Shown: piece by piece, positions 1 to 8,748 of the stretch
Layout of the letters: each line of letters opens with the position of its first letter
Position numbering within the stretch: the stretch's first letter is position 1
Assembly (NCBI RefSeq): GCF_045291545.1
Contig: NZ_CP149514.1
Location: forward strand, 1 to 64,000
Reading direction: 5' to 3'
Length of the DNA: 64,000 nt
From: Gallaecimonas sp045291545
GTDB taxonomy: Bacteria; Pseudomonadota; Gammaproteobacteria; Enterobacterales; Gallaecimonadaceae
Translations under genes and position numbers: made by a program
The notes under the pieces: generated by a model
Seen by the model: the letters and a program-made list of their open reading frames with translations, nothing else
Told to the model about the DNA's origin: nothing
The model's database searches: none

Positions 1-1395
1 GTGGGAGCGTCGCTTTGGCAACAATGCCTGGACAGGCTGCAAGATGAACTGCCAACGCAGCAGTTCAGCATGTGGATACGCCCCCTGCAGGTGGAGTTGG
101 GAGACCGGGCGCTAACTCTGTTTGCCCCCAACCGTTTTGTACTGGACTGGGTCCGGGACAAATACATGACCCGTATCAACGAGCTGCTGGGCGAGCTGTG
201 CGGCAGCGAAGCGCCATCGCTGTTTTTTGAGGTTGGTTCAAAGAAAAATACCGACAGTGCTGTTACCAGTGCGCCAGCCACGGCTCCCAGCCGCCCGGCC
301 AGTGAACCGGCCAAGCCAAAGGTGGTGCCGAGCTGGCAGCAACCGGCGCGGCAAAACGATACCAACGTCCAGTACCGCTCCAACATCAACCCGGTCTACA
401 CCTTTGACAACTTTGTTGAAGGTAAATCCAACCAGTTGGCCAGGGCTGCTGCCGGTCAGGTGGCTGATAATCCTGGCAAGGCATACAACCCGTTGTTTCT
501 CTATGGTGGTACCGGCCTGGGTAAAACCCACCTGTTGTATTCGGTGGGCAATGCCATTTTGGCCAATAAACCGGGTGCGAAAGTGGTGTACATGCATTCT
601 GAGCGCTTTGTTCAGGACATGGTGCGGGCGCTGCAAAATAATGCCATCGAAGAATTCAAACGCTATTACCGCAGCGTTGATGCGCTGCTGATTGATGACA
701 TCCAGTTCTTTGCCAACAAAGAGCGCTCCCAGGAAGAGTTTTTTCATACCTTCAATGCACTGCTGGAAGGCAATCAGCAGATCATCCTGACCTCTGACCG
801 TTATCCCAAAGAAATTGACGGTGTTGAAGACCGGCTTAAATCCCGCTTTGGCTGGGGCCTGACGGTCGCTATTGAGCCGCCGGAACTGGAAACCCGAGTC
901 GCCATTTTGATGCGCAAAGCCGAAGAACACGGTATTCAGCTGTCAGACGAGGTAGCCTTTTTCATTGCCAAGCGGCTGCGCTCCAATGTCCGCGAGCTGG
1001 AAGGGGCATTGAACCGGGTAATAGCCAATGCCAATTTTACCGGCCGTGCCATTACCATCGATTTTGTTCGCGAGGCGTTGCGAGATTTGCTGGCGTTGCA
1101 GGAAAAGCTGGTCACCATCGACAACATACAAAAAACCGTTGCAGAGTATTACAAGATCAAAGTGGCGGATCTGTTGTCCAAGCGGCGCTCCCGTTCCGTT
1201 GCCCGGCCGCGACAGCTGGCAATGGCGCTGGCCAAGGAGCTGACCAATCACAGTCTGCCGGAAATCGGTGATGCTTTTGGTGGCCGTGATCACACCACGG
1301 TGCTGCACGCCTGTCGAAAAATTCAGGAGCTTCGCGAGAGCTCTCACGATATAAAAGAAGACTACGCCAACCTGATCCGGACCTTGTCGTCCTGA
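1..1395 (+). CDS. dnaA: Chromosomal replication initiator protein DnaA
   Basis: DnaA binds DnaA boxes at oriC as an ATP-dependent filament, melts the duplex and loads the DnaB helicase. The 464-residue protein has the N-terminal DnaB-interaction domain (about 1-80), a Ser/Ala/Pro-rich linker (about 81-130), an AAA+ domain with Walker A GGTGLGKT at 169-176 and a Walker B LLIDDIQFF, and a C-terminal helix-turn-helix with the DnaA signature GGRDHTTVLHACRKI. The start is a GTG at base 1, so no ribosome site or promoter can be seen; the start matches the usual N-terminus of the family (SLWQQCL). It is followed by dnaN after 16 bases, almost certainly as an operon. Function is certain from sequence. 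Confidence 0.98.
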   Translation: MGASLWQQCLDRLQDELPTQQFSMWIRPLQVELGDRALTLFAPNRFVLDWVRDKYMTRINELLGELCGSEAPSLFFEVGSKKNTDSAVTSAPATAPSRPASEPAKPKVVPSWQQPARQNDTNVQYRSNINPVYTFDNFVEGKSNQLARAAAGQVADNPGKAYNPLFLYGGTGLGKTHLLYSVGNAILANKPGAKVVYMHSERFVQDMVRALQNNAIEEFKRYYRSVDALLIDDIQFFANKERSQEEFFHTFNALLEGNQQIILTSDRYPKEIDGVEDRLKSRFGWGLTVAIEPPELETRVAILMRKAEEHGIQLSDEVAFFIAKRLRSNVRELEGALNRVIANANFTGRAITIDFVREALRDLLALQEKLVTIDNIQKTVAEYYKIKVADLLSKRRSRSVARPRQLAMALAKELTNHSLPEIGDAFGGRDHTTVLHACRKIQELRESSHDIKEDYANLIRTLSS

Positions 1396-1411
1396 TAAGC
1401 GGAAGACGCGC

Positions 1412-2515
1412 ATGAAATTTGTCATTAACAGGGAACAACTTCTTCGGCCATTGCAGCAGGTGGCTGGTGCCGTAGAGCGCCGCAGCAACCTGCCTATTTT
1501 GGGCAACATGCTGATAGAAGTCAGTGACGGTGTGCTGTCGCTGACCGGCACCGATTTGGAAGTGGAGCTGATTGGTCAGCTGACACTGCTGGATGCCAGT
1601 CAGAATGGCCGTATCACGGTGCCGGCGAAAAAGCTGGTTGATATTGTTCGGGGCCTGCCTGATAACGCTGACATTCAAGTGGATGTGGACGCTGAACGGT
1701 TAACGGTGCGTTCTGGCCGCAGCCGTTTTTCGCTGTCAACGCTGGCTGCCGACGATTACCCCAATATTGATGCCTGGCAAAGTGACATCGAGTTTGTCAC
1801 TGCCCAGAGTGCACTGCGCAAGCTTATTGATGCGACGCACTTTTCCATGGCCAACCAGGACGTGCGTTACTACCTCAACGGTATGTTATTTGAAACCGAG
1901 GGTGATCGATTGCGCTCGGTTGCCACTGACGGCCACCGCCTGGCCCTGGCAACGCAGCAGATTGACGGCGCCAGCTTGCCGGAGCATCAGGTCATTGTGC
2001 CGCGTAAAGGGGTTTTGGAGCTGGTACGGCTACTTAACCATGACGACGGCCTGGTCAAGGTACAGATCGGCAGCAACCATATTCGCGCCATCACGGATGA
2101 CTTCACATTCACCTCCAAGTTGGTGGATGGCCGTTTTCCTGACTATCGCCGGGTGCTGCCGCGCAGCGCTGAAAACAAACTGGAAGCAGACCGTGAAGTG
2201 CTGCGTCAGGCGTTTTCACGGGCGTCTATCCTGTCGAATGAAAAATTCCGCGGAGTACGCCTGAACCTCAATGGCAATGAACTGAAAATCACCGCAAATA
2301 ACCCTGAACAGGAAGAAGCGGAAGAACAGCTGGAAGTGAACTATCAGGGTGCGGCGATGGAAATTGGTTTTAATGTCAGTTACTTGCTAGATGTTCTGAA
2401 TACCCTGAAGTGCGATACGGTACGGCTGAACCTGGGCGATGCCAACTCCAGTGCGCTGATCGAAGATGCAGCCACCGATGAGGCTCAGTACGTCGTCATG
2501 CCAATGCGGTTATGA
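1412..2515 (+). CDS. dnaN: DNA polymerase III beta subunit (sliding clamp)
   Basis: The beta clamp is a ring-shaped homodimer that tethers DNA polymerase III and other polymerases to DNA. The 367-residue length matches the E. coli protein (366). The N-terminus (MKFVINREQLLRPLQQV) and the C-terminal YVVMPMRL end, which forms part of the hydrophobic partner-binding cleft, are typical. The ATG at 1412 follows a GCGGAAG ribosome site. It sits between dnaA and recF with almost no spacing, which supports one dnaA-dnaN-recF-gyrB transcript. Confidence 0.98.
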   Translation: MKFVINREQLLRPLQQVAGAVERRSNLPILGNMLIEVSDGVLSLTGTDLEVELIGQLTLLDASQNGRITVPAKKLVDIVRGLPDNADIQVDVDAERLTVRSGRSRFSLSTLAADDYPNIDAWQSDIEFVTAQSALRKLIDATHFSMANQDVRYYLNGMLFETEGDRLRSVATDGHRLALATQQIDGASLPEHQVIVPRKGVLELVRLLNHDDGLVKVQIGSNHIRAITDDFTFTSKLVDGRFPDYRRVLPRSAENKLEADREVLRQAFSRASILSNEKFRGVRLNLNGNELKITANNPEQEEAEEQLEVNYQGAAMEIGFNVSYLLDVLNTLKCDTVRLNLGDANSSALIEDAATDEAQYVVMPMRL

Positions 2516-2525
2516 TGAGGCTTGT

Positions 2526-3635
2526 TTGAGCGTTACCCAGCTGGCGATAAGCCGCTTTCGCAATATCACGCAACTGCAGTTAGAGCCCGGCCCGGGCTTT
2601 AACTGTATTATCGGCCCTAACGGCAGCGGTAAAACCGCTATCCTTGAGGCTCTGCATTTTCTCGGCCTGGGCCGATCTTTTCGTACTAATCAACCGGGGC
2701 GGGCTATTCGTGACGGCGACAGTGATTTTGTATTGTTTGCCCGCCAGCAAGAAGGCCAGCAGCAGCACCAGCTAGGCATGCAGCGTGACCGGGGCGGCAA
2801 TATCAGCCTGCGCCTGGACGGCGCTACCCCGGAACGATTATCCCGTTTTGCCGAAGTGTTGCCGTTGCAGCTGATCACCCCGGAAAGTTTTGAATTGTTA
2901 ACCGGCGGCCCAGCCAATCGACGCCAGTTTGTGGACTGGGGCGTATTTCATGTCGATAACCAGTTTTTTGCCTGCTGGTCGCGGGTAAAAAGGCTATTGA
3001 AACAGCGAAATGCCCTGCTCAAACGGCGCCCAAAAAGGTATGATGAACTGTCCTACTGGGATGCTGAACTGGCACGCTTCGCCCAGCAGTTAACGGTATT
3101 GCGTCAGCAATACGTCAATGACCTGCTGCCGGCACTGGCACCGATGCTGGAGCGGCTGTTACCGCGTTATCAGGTGGCGCTGGAGTTCAGCGCCGGCTGG
3201 GACAGCAACCTGCCACTCAATGAGGTGCTGGCGGGCCAGTTTGAACGGGATCTGGCGCTAGGGTTTACCCAGGCCGGGCCGCACAAGGCGGACCTGCGCA
3301 TTAAGGCCGATGGTACGCCGGTGCAGGAGCTGTTTTCCCGTGGCGAACTGAAATTACTGGTTTGTGCTCTGAAACTGGCACAGGCCGCGCTGCTTAAAGA
3401 CCGGCAGCAACGGCAGATCACCTTCTTGATTGATGATTTGCCGGCTGAGCTCGACAGCGACAAGCGTCTGGCGCTCACGGCCGCCCTGGCCGACACCCAG
3501 GCGCAGGTCTTTGTTACGGCAATTGATGCCGACAAAGTAGATGACATGGTGGCGCCACTGAGTGATGTTCGGCTGTTCCACGTGGAACGTGGTCAGCTGG
3601 TTGGCCCCAGCAACGACAACAAGAGAGACGGATAA
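2526..3635 (+). CDS. recF: DNA replication and repair protein RecF
   Basis: RecF is an SMC-like ATPase that acts with RecO and RecR to load RecA on gapped DNA. Residues 30-37 carry the Walker A motif GPNGSGKT; an ABC-type signature region (FSRGELKLLVCALKLAQ) and Walker B (ITFLIDDLPAELD) follow near the C-terminus. I chose the TTG at 2526, preceded by GATGAGG, because it gives the family N-terminus (SVTQLAISRFRNI) and 369 residues; an ATG at 2466 would overlap dnaN by 50 bases and add an unrelated extension. The stop overlaps the gyrB start in TAATG. A ParB-type palindrome lies within codons for FHVERG near the 3' end. Confidence 0.95.
   Translation: MSVTQLAISRFRNITQLQLEPGPGFNCIIGPNGSGKTAILEALHFLGLGRSFRTNQPGRAIRDGDSDFVLFARQQEGQQQHQLGMQRDRGGNISLRLDGATPERLSRFAEVLPLQLITPESFELLTGGPANRRQFVDWGVFHVDNQFFACWSRVKRLLKQRNALLKRRPKRYDELSYWDAELARFAQQLTVLRQQYVNDLLPALAPMLERLLPRYQVALEFSAGWDSNLPLNEVLAGQFERDLALGFTQAGPHKADLRIKADGTPVQELFSRGELKLLVCALKLAQAALLKDRQQRQITFLIDDLPAELDSDKRLALTAALADTQAQVFVTAIDADKVDDMVAPLSDVRLFHVERGQLVGPSNDNKRDG
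3574..3589. promoter_or_regulatory. parS: parS centromere-like site 1 (inside recF)
   Basis: The sequence TGTTCCACGTGGAACG matches the bacterial parS consensus TGTTNCACGTGAAACA as used in Pseudomonas-type variants, with a perfect 14-bp GTTCCACGTGGAAC core. It lies in the recF reading frame over codons for Phe-His-Val-Glu. That peptide is common in RecF, so this site could be partly a by-product of protein conservation. Three better placed copies at 13491, 13530 and 21908 support a real ParB cluster. Confidence 0.65.
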
Positions 3636-6049
3636 TGGCGAACGAGTACGATTCCTCGAGTATCAAGGTCCTTAAAGGGCTGGATGCGGTACGTAAACGC
3701 CCAGGTATGTACATTGGCGACACGGATGACGGTTCCGGCTTGCACCACATGGTGTTTGAGGTGGTGGATAACTCTATCGATGAAGCCCTGGCCGGCTACT
3801 GTAGTGACATTTTGGTCACCATTCACGCTGATGGCTCCGTCTCGGTGCGCGATAATGGCCGTGGTATTCCGACCGACCTGCACCCGGAAGAAGGCCGCAG
3901 TGCTGCCGAAGTTATCATGACGGTACTGCACGCTGGCGGTAAGTTTGATGACAACTCCTATAAAGTCTCCGGTGGTTTGCACGGGGTAGGGGTGTCGGTG
4001 GTTAACGCGCTCTCCAACAAGCTGGAGCTGACCATTCGCCGCAAAGGCCAGGTGCACCAGCAGATCTATAGCCTCGGTGAGCCGCAGGCGCCGCTGGCCG
4101 TTATCGGTGATGCTGAAAGTAGCGGTACCGAAATCCGCTTCTGGCCGAGCAGCGAAATCTTTTCCGATACTCTGTTCCATTACGACATCCTGGCCAAACG
4201 GCTGCGGGAGCTGTCGTTCCTGAACTCCGGGGTATCTATCCGTTTGGTCGATGAACGTGACGACCGTAGTGACCACTTCAAGTATGAGGGTGGTATTCAG
4301 GCCTTTGTGGACTACCTGAACCGCAATAAAACGCCCATTCACCCAAAAGTGTTTCACTTCACCCTGGAGCGTGAAGACGGTATCAGTGTGGAAGTGGCGA
4401 TGCAGTGGAACGACTCCTTCCAGGAGAACATTTACTGCTTTACCAACAATATTCCGCAGCGGGATGGGGGAACGCACCTGGCCGGTTTCCGCTCGGCGCT
4501 GACCCGTACCATGAACAGCTACCTGGAAGCCGAAGGGCACGCTAAAAAGGCCAAGGTCAGCACCACCGGTGATGACTCCCGTGAAGGCCTGACCGCGGTG
4601 ATCTCGGTGAAAGTACCGGACCCGAAATTCAGCTCCCAGACCAAAGACAAACTGGTGTCGTCAGAAGTGAAATCGGCCGTGGAATCGGCGATGCACGAAA
4701 AATTCCAGGAGTATCTGCTGGAAAACCCCAACGATGCCAAAACCGTGGTTACCAAAATCATCGACGCTGCCCGAGCCCGGGAAGCGGCCCGTAAAGCCCG
4801 GGAAATGACACGCCGTAAAGGGGCACTGGATTTGGCTGGCCTGCCCGGCAAGCTGGCTGACTGCCAGGAAAAAGATCCGGCGCTGTCCGAACTGTACATT
4901 GTGGAGGGTGACTCCGCCGGCGGCTCTGCCAAACAGGGCCGCAACCGGAAGAATCAGGCAATTTTGCCCCTCAAGGGTAAAATCCTTAACGTCGAAAAGG
5001 CCCGTTTTGACAAGATGCTGTCGTCGCAGGAAGTCGCGACGCTGATCACCGCTCTGGGCTGTGGTATTGGCCGTGACGAATACAACCCGGACAAACTGCG
5101 TTACCACAGCATCATCATCATGACCGATGCCGACGTCGACGGTTCGCACATCCGCACCCTGTTGCTGACCTTCTTCTACCGGCAAATGCCGGAGCTTATC
5201 GAACGTGGTTATGTCTACATTGCCCAGCCGCCACTGTACAAGGTGAAAAAGGGTAAGCAGGAACAGTACATCAAAGACGACCCGGCCATGACCCAGTACC
5301 TGACTAGCATTGCTCTGGAAAATGCCGAGCTGCATGTCAATGCCGAGGCACCGGCCATTGCCGGTTTGGCACTGGAAAGCCTGGTTAACCAGTTCCGTGA
5401 TGCCGAGAAGCTGATCGAACGGCTGTCGCGTAAATACCCGGCCGCAGTCACCCGTGAGCTGATTTACCACGCGGCGCTGCAAGCCGATGACCTCAAGGAC
5501 AAGGCCAAAGCTGAGCAGTGGCTGGCAGGACTGGTGAGCATCCTTAATGGCAAGGAGCTGTCAGGCTCTACTTACCTGGCTGACTTGGTGGAAGACACTG
5601 AACGGCGCTTATGGGTTCCGCGCTTTACTATTCGTACTCACGGTGTTGACCACGAGTACCGCTTTGGCCCGGATTTCTTTGCTTCCAATGAATACGCCAA
5701 ACTGGTGGCGCTGGGTGAAGCCATCCACAATCTCATCGAGGAAGATGGCTACGTACAGCGCGGTGAGCGTAAATATCCGGCGAAAACCTTTGAGCAGGCG
5801 CTGAACTGGCTGATGAGCGAAAGTAAGCGAGGCCTTTATGTGCAGCGTTACAAAGGTCTGGGTGAGATGAACCCGGAGCAGCTGTGGGAAACTACCATGG
5901 ATCCGGAAGCCCGGCGTATGTTGCGGGTAACCATCGAAGACGCTGTTGCCGCCGACCAGCTGTTTACCACCTTGATGGGCGATAATGTGGAGCCGCGCCG
6001 CGACTTCATTGAGACCAACGCCTTGAAGGTTGCTAACCTGGACGTTTGA
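3635..6049 (+). CDS. gyrB: DNA gyrase subunit B
   Basis: GyrB is the ATPase subunit of DNA gyrase, which introduces negative supercoils. The 804-residue product matches E. coli GyrB (804). It shows the GHKL ATP-binding motifs (EVVDNSIDEALAG, DNGRGIPTD, GGLHGVGVSVVNA), the TOPRIM EGDSAGGSAKQGR and DADVDGSHIRTLL motifs, and the C-terminal RYKGLGEMNPEQLWETTMDP block. The ATG overlaps the recF stop by one base (TAATG), which suggests translational coupling. A strong terminator follows directly. Confidence 0.98.
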   Translation: MANEYDSSSIKVLKGLDAVRKRPGMYIGDTDDGSGLHHMVFEVVDNSIDEALAGYCSDILVTIHADGSVSVRDNGRGIPTDLHPEEGRSAAEVIMTVLHAGGKFDDNSYKVSGGLHGVGVSVVNALSNKLELTIRRKGQVHQQIYSLGEPQAPLAVIGDAESSGTEIRFWPSSEIFSDTLFHYDILAKRLRELSFLNSGVSIRLVDERDDRSDHFKYEGGIQAFVDYLNRNKTPIHPKVFHFTLEREDGISVEVAMQWNDSFQENIYCFTNNIPQRDGGTHLAGFRSALTRTMNSYLEAEGHAKKAKVSTTGDDSREGLTAVISVKVPDPKFSSQTKDKLVSSEVKSAVESAMHEKFQEYLLENPNDAKTVVTKIIDAARAREAARKAREMTRRKGALDLAGLPGKLADCQEKDPALSELYIVEGDSAGGSAKQGRNRKNQAILPLKGKILNVEKARFDKMLSSQEVATLITALGCGIGRDEYNPDKLRYHSIIIMTDADVDGSHIRTLLLTFFYRQMPELIERGYVYIAQPPLYKVKKGKQEQYIKDDPAMTQYLTSIALENAELHVNAEAPAIAGLALESLVNQFRDAEKLIERLSRKYPAAVTRELIYHAALQADDLKDKAKAEQWLAGLVSILNGKELSGSTYLADLVEDTERRLWVPRFTIRTHGVDHEYRFGPDFFASNEYAKLVALGEAIHNLIEEDGYVQRGERKYPAKTFEQALNWLMSESKRGLYVQRYKGLGEMNPEQLWETTMDPEARRMLRVTIEDAVAADQLFTTLMGDNVEPRRDFIETNALKVANLDV

Positions 6050-6050
6050 T

Positions 6051-6078
6051 AAAAAGCCGGCGCAACGCCGGCTTTTTT
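6051..6078 (+). terminator. Rho-independent terminator after gyrB
   Basis: A 12-bp stem AAAAAGCCGGCG / CGCCGGCTTTTT with a CAA loop ends in a run of six T. It begins two bases after the gyrB stop and ends the dnaA-dnaN-recF-gyrB unit before the sucrose island. Confidence 0.9.
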
Positions 6079-6142
6079 CATTTTCTACATCGCCCAGGGG
6101 CTGTGGTAGGTTAATGCCTCGCCCCAGAGCCGGTTGCCATAG

Positions 6143-7171
6143 ATGACACAAACCCGCTGGACCTTGAAAAGCATCGCCCAGAAGCTGGGGGTGTCCACTG
6201 CTACCATTTCCAATGCCTTTAATCGCCCAGATCAGCTGTCGCGACAGCGCCGCGAAGCGATCCTCAAGGCGTGTCAGGAATTGGGCTACTTTGGCCCCAA
6301 TAAAGCGGCCCGTTCGTTGCGCCGGGGCCAGTCCGGCATTGTAGCCCTGGTACTGTCTGACTCCATTCGTTATATGGTGTCCGATCCGGTTGCCAGCCAG
6401 TTTGTCAGCGGTGCCTCATCGGTGCTGGAAGATAACGGCAAAAGCCTGCTGCTGGTATCGGGCAGTCAGGACGACCTCAATGAGGTGGTGGATTTTGTCG
6501 ATGGCTTCATCTGCTACGGTACGCCGCGTAATCCGCGATTGGTTGCTGCCCTGGCTCAGGTCAGCAAAAAGGTGGTGGTCGCGGATTTTACTCTTGCCGA
6601 TGCGCCGTCAGTGAATATTGAAAACCGGCAGGGCGCTTATGAAATTGCCCGGCTGGCGCTACAAGGGCCGGATGATGTAGTGGCCGTTCTCGGTTTACGG
6701 CTGCTCTCTGGCGCCACAGAAGCGGCACCGGTGGCGCAGCCGGCGTTACTGGATAGCGACAGCGGCATCTCTTATCAGCGTTTGAAAGGCTATCAGCAGG
6801 CTATCGAAGAAGTGGTGATTAGCCAGCCCGTACAGCTATGGAACCTGCCGGAAAGTAATCATCAATTTGCCGCCGAGGCGGCGGCGCAGGCGTTAAGCCA
6901 GCAACCCCGGCCAACCGTGTTGTTGTGTATGAGTGACGTCATTGCCTTGTCGGCGATGACGGTGGCACTGAAGATGGGCCTGCGTATTCCTGAGGACCTG
7001 CGGGTGGTGGGGTTTGACGGTATTGCTGAGGCGCAGCGTTTTCACCCGACTTTGACGACGGTGCATCAATACAGTGAACAAAAAGGCCGCCAGGCGGCGG
7101 CCATGTTGCTGAGCGATGAACCTGTCAGCCAGATCCTGCCTTATGAGCTCTGGCGGGGTGACAGCGCTTAA
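6143..7171 (+). CDS. scrR: LacI-family transcriptional regulator, probable sucrose repressor
   Basis: This 342-residue protein has a LacI-type helix-turn-helix at about 7-26 (LKSIAQKLGVSTATISNAF), the hinge-helix region (KAARSLRRGQSG), and a periplasmic-binding-protein-like effector domain ending in VVGFDGIAEAQRFHPTLTTV. LacI proteins bind operators as dimers and release them on sugar binding. The neighbours are a sucrose phosphorylase, permease, TonB receptor and fructokinase, so sucrose or a derivative is the likely effector (inference). The shared palindrome at 8640 and 10011 is the likely operator. Its 3' end overlaps the convergent phosphorylase gene by four bases. No clear ribosome site precedes the ATG. 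Confidence 0.85.
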   Translation: MTQTRWTLKSIAQKLGVSTATISNAFNRPDQLSRQRREAILKACQELGYFGPNKAARSLRRGQSGIVALVLSDSIRYMVSDPVASQFVSGASSVLEDNGKSLLLVSGSQDDLNEVVDFVDGFICYGTPRNPRLVAALAQVSKKVVVADFTLADAPSVNIENRQGAYEIARLALQGPDDVVAVLGLRLLSGATEAAPVAQPALLDSDSGISYQRLKGYQQAIEEVVISQPVQLWNLPESNHQFAAEAAAQALSQQPRPTVLLCMSDVIALSAMTVALKMGLRIPEDLRVVGFDGIAEAQRFHPTLTTVHQYSEQKGRQAAAMLLSDEPVSQILPYELWRGDSA

Positions 7172-8613
7172 GCGATTAACCAGTCAGGCTGGCCGCTGGC
7201 GCGAATGATTGCCCGGCGGCTGGGCAGCTCGACACTGAGCTGGATCTGTTGTTCATCCTTTTCCCAAGTGAGCACTAACTTACCGCCTTCACCTTGCATA
7301 CTAAAGTGACCATTAAAAGCCGGGTGAGTATTGCGTAGCCGGATCAGCTCGCATAACTGCGCTACCACGGGTCGTTCAAGCGCCGCATCAACCTTATCCT
7401 CTGTCAGGTAAGGGCGGTTAATGTCACGGCCTACCTGGGTCTTGGCCAGCAGTGCCATGTCATTTCGTTCGGTCAACAAACCGCCGTAATAAACCTGTGG
7501 CACGCCGGGGCAAAAGAACTGTATGGCCCGTGCAATAAGATAAGCGCCGTCGTCGCCGCCAAGGGCGTCATAGTAAGTGCAGTTCACCTGGTAGAGGTCA
7601 ACATTACTGGCCGCTGCACCGGTGGCCTGACGACTCTGGCCACCGGAGTTATGGTGGATCTGTTCCACCAACTGATCTATCTGTGCGTCATTGAGCAAGC
7701 CGGGTTTACCTTCCATGGGACCAACGTCAATGATGCCTATGCCGTCATGGGTATCCAGCACGGTCACACAGTTACGTGGGGCCATGTCCAGCCAGCGCAA
7801 GAGCGGCACCACATCAGCGCTGAACAGGGCATGCAGCACCAGTGGCGGCAGGGCGAAATCGTATACCCGGTCAACTCTTTTGGCGATGTCGACCTGGGTT
7901 TGATGGTGGGAGTGGATCTCCACCAGCGTATCAATACCGCGCTGACGAGCCTGGCCGGCTAGCTGGTTAATGAACTCATAGGTTTCATCCAGCATAAAGC
8001 AGCGGCTACCGGCTTTTTTGATGGCGTAACCTGCCGCATCCAGGCGGATCATGGTGATGCCATTGTCGGCAAAGGTGTCGAGGATGCGGCTCAGGTATGC
8101 TTGGCCTGCTTCGCTGTTAACGTCGATATCAATTTGTTTGCTGGTAAAGGTGGTCCAAAAAGGGATCTCGCGGCCATCGGCCAGGGTGTAGTGAGTAAAG
8201 CAACTGGTATCCCGAGGGCGGTAAATGCGCTGGATAGACGGATCATCGGCATCTGTGAAGACTTTGTCGCGGGTTAAAAACAGATCCCAGTAAGGAGAGG
8301 CTTCTCCTTTGGCCAGTACATCCTGAAACTCTGGTGAGTCTGCCGACATATGATTGACAATCAGATCAGCCATTAGCGGTTGCTGCTCGCCCAGCTGGCT
8401 GATGTCTTGCCAGCTGCCAAGCAGCGGATCGACACGGGTATGGTCAATGGGGTCGAAGCCGGCATCGCTACCGTTAATGGGGTAGAAAAACGGTAATAGG
8501 TGAACACCACCGAACAGCCCTGACAATGGGCCTGCCAGCATGGCTGACAGAGCCTTGGCATCAGCACCGGCCAGGCGGTCAATATAGGTAATAAGTTGTA
8601 CCTGATTCTTCAT
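7168..8613 (-). CDS. scrP: Sucrose phosphorylase (GH13 family)
   Basis: Sucrose phosphorylase converts sucrose and phosphate to alpha-glucose-1-phosphate and fructose in the cytoplasm. The 481-residue protein begins MKNQVQLITYIDRLAG, close to the Bifidobacterium enzyme. Its catalytic residues fall at the same numbers as in that enzyme: nucleophile Asp192 (IRLDAAGYAIKK), acid/base Glu232 (LVEIHSHH) and transition-state stabiliser Asp290 (VLDTHDGIG). The ATGAAASNVDLYQVN and GRDINRPYL stretches are also typical of the family. It is divergent from the permease gene, with a LacI-type palindrome 27 bases upstream of its start. The fructokinase in the same island would take the released fructose. 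Related GH13 phosphorylases act on other glucosides, but motif agreement and context favour sucrose. Confidence 0.9.
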   Translation of the reverse strand: MKNQVQLITYIDRLAGADAKALSAMLAGPLSGLFGGVHLLPFFYPINGSDAGFDPIDHTRVDPLLGSWQDISQLGEQQPLMADLIVNHMSADSPEFQDVLAKGEASPYWDLFLTRDKVFTDADDPSIQRIYRPRDTSCFTHYTLADGREIPFWTTFTSKQIDIDVNSEAGQAYLSRILDTFADNGITMIRLDAAGYAIKKAGSRCFMLDETYEFINQLAGQARQRGIDTLVEIHSHHQTQVDIAKRVDRVYDFALPPLVLHALFSADVVPLLRWLDMAPRNCVTVLDTHDGIGIIDVGPMEGKPGLLNDAQIDQLVEQIHHNSGGQSRQATGAAASNVDLYQVNCTYYDALGGDDGAYLIARAIQFFCPGVPQVYYGGLLTERNDMALLAKTQVGRDINRPYLTEDKVDAALERPVVAQLCELIRLRNTHPAFNGHFSMQGEGGKLVLTWEKDEQQIQLSVELPSRRAIIRASGQPDWLIA

Positions 8614-8639
8614 GGACGACTCGGTTATACAGCTTGCAA

Positions 8640-8653
8640 CTTAAACGATTAAG
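8640..8653. promoter_or_regulatory. Predicted LacI-type operator in the scrP/scrT divergent region
   Basis: CTTAAACGATTAAG is a palindrome with a central CG, typical of LacI-family operators. The reverse complement is identical, base for base, to the site at 10011-10024 before the TonB receptor. It lies 27 bases from the scrP start and about 95 bases from the permease start, so it could control both. Assignment to the adjacent regulator is inference. Confidence 0.75.
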
Positions 8654-8668
8654 TCTTATGTTCAAGCA

Positions 8669-8680
8669 AACGTCAACGTT
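8669..8680. promoter_or_regulatory. Second inverted-repeat motif near scrP/scrT
   Basis: AACGTCAACGTT is an AACGT/ACGTT inverted repeat with a two-base centre, 15 bases beyond the main operator. A similar AACGTAAACGTC lies just beyond the matching operator at 10027. It may be an auxiliary regulator site or part of the promoter. Confidence 0.4.
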
Positions 8681-8748
8681 AATCAAGTGCCCTTTACGAA
8701 AAGGGCCATTGGCTTCAGATACACTGAGGCCTGTTGCAGGGGGAGTTC

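Noticed and set aside
1..1411. Replication origin inside the window
   Set aside because: No cluster of TTATCCACA-type boxes was seen and the dnaA-dnaN gap is only 16 bases; oriC is probably left of base 1.
2466..2525. Longer RecF start at the ATG at 2466
   Set aside because: It would overlap dnaN by 50 bases and add about 20 residues absent from RecF; the TTG at 2526 has a ribosome site and the family N-terminus.
3593..4540. Open frame of about 315 codons on the minus strand inside gyrB
   Set aside because: It lies wholly antisense to gyrB, a certain gene, has no motif or ribosome site and follows from GC-biased third positions.
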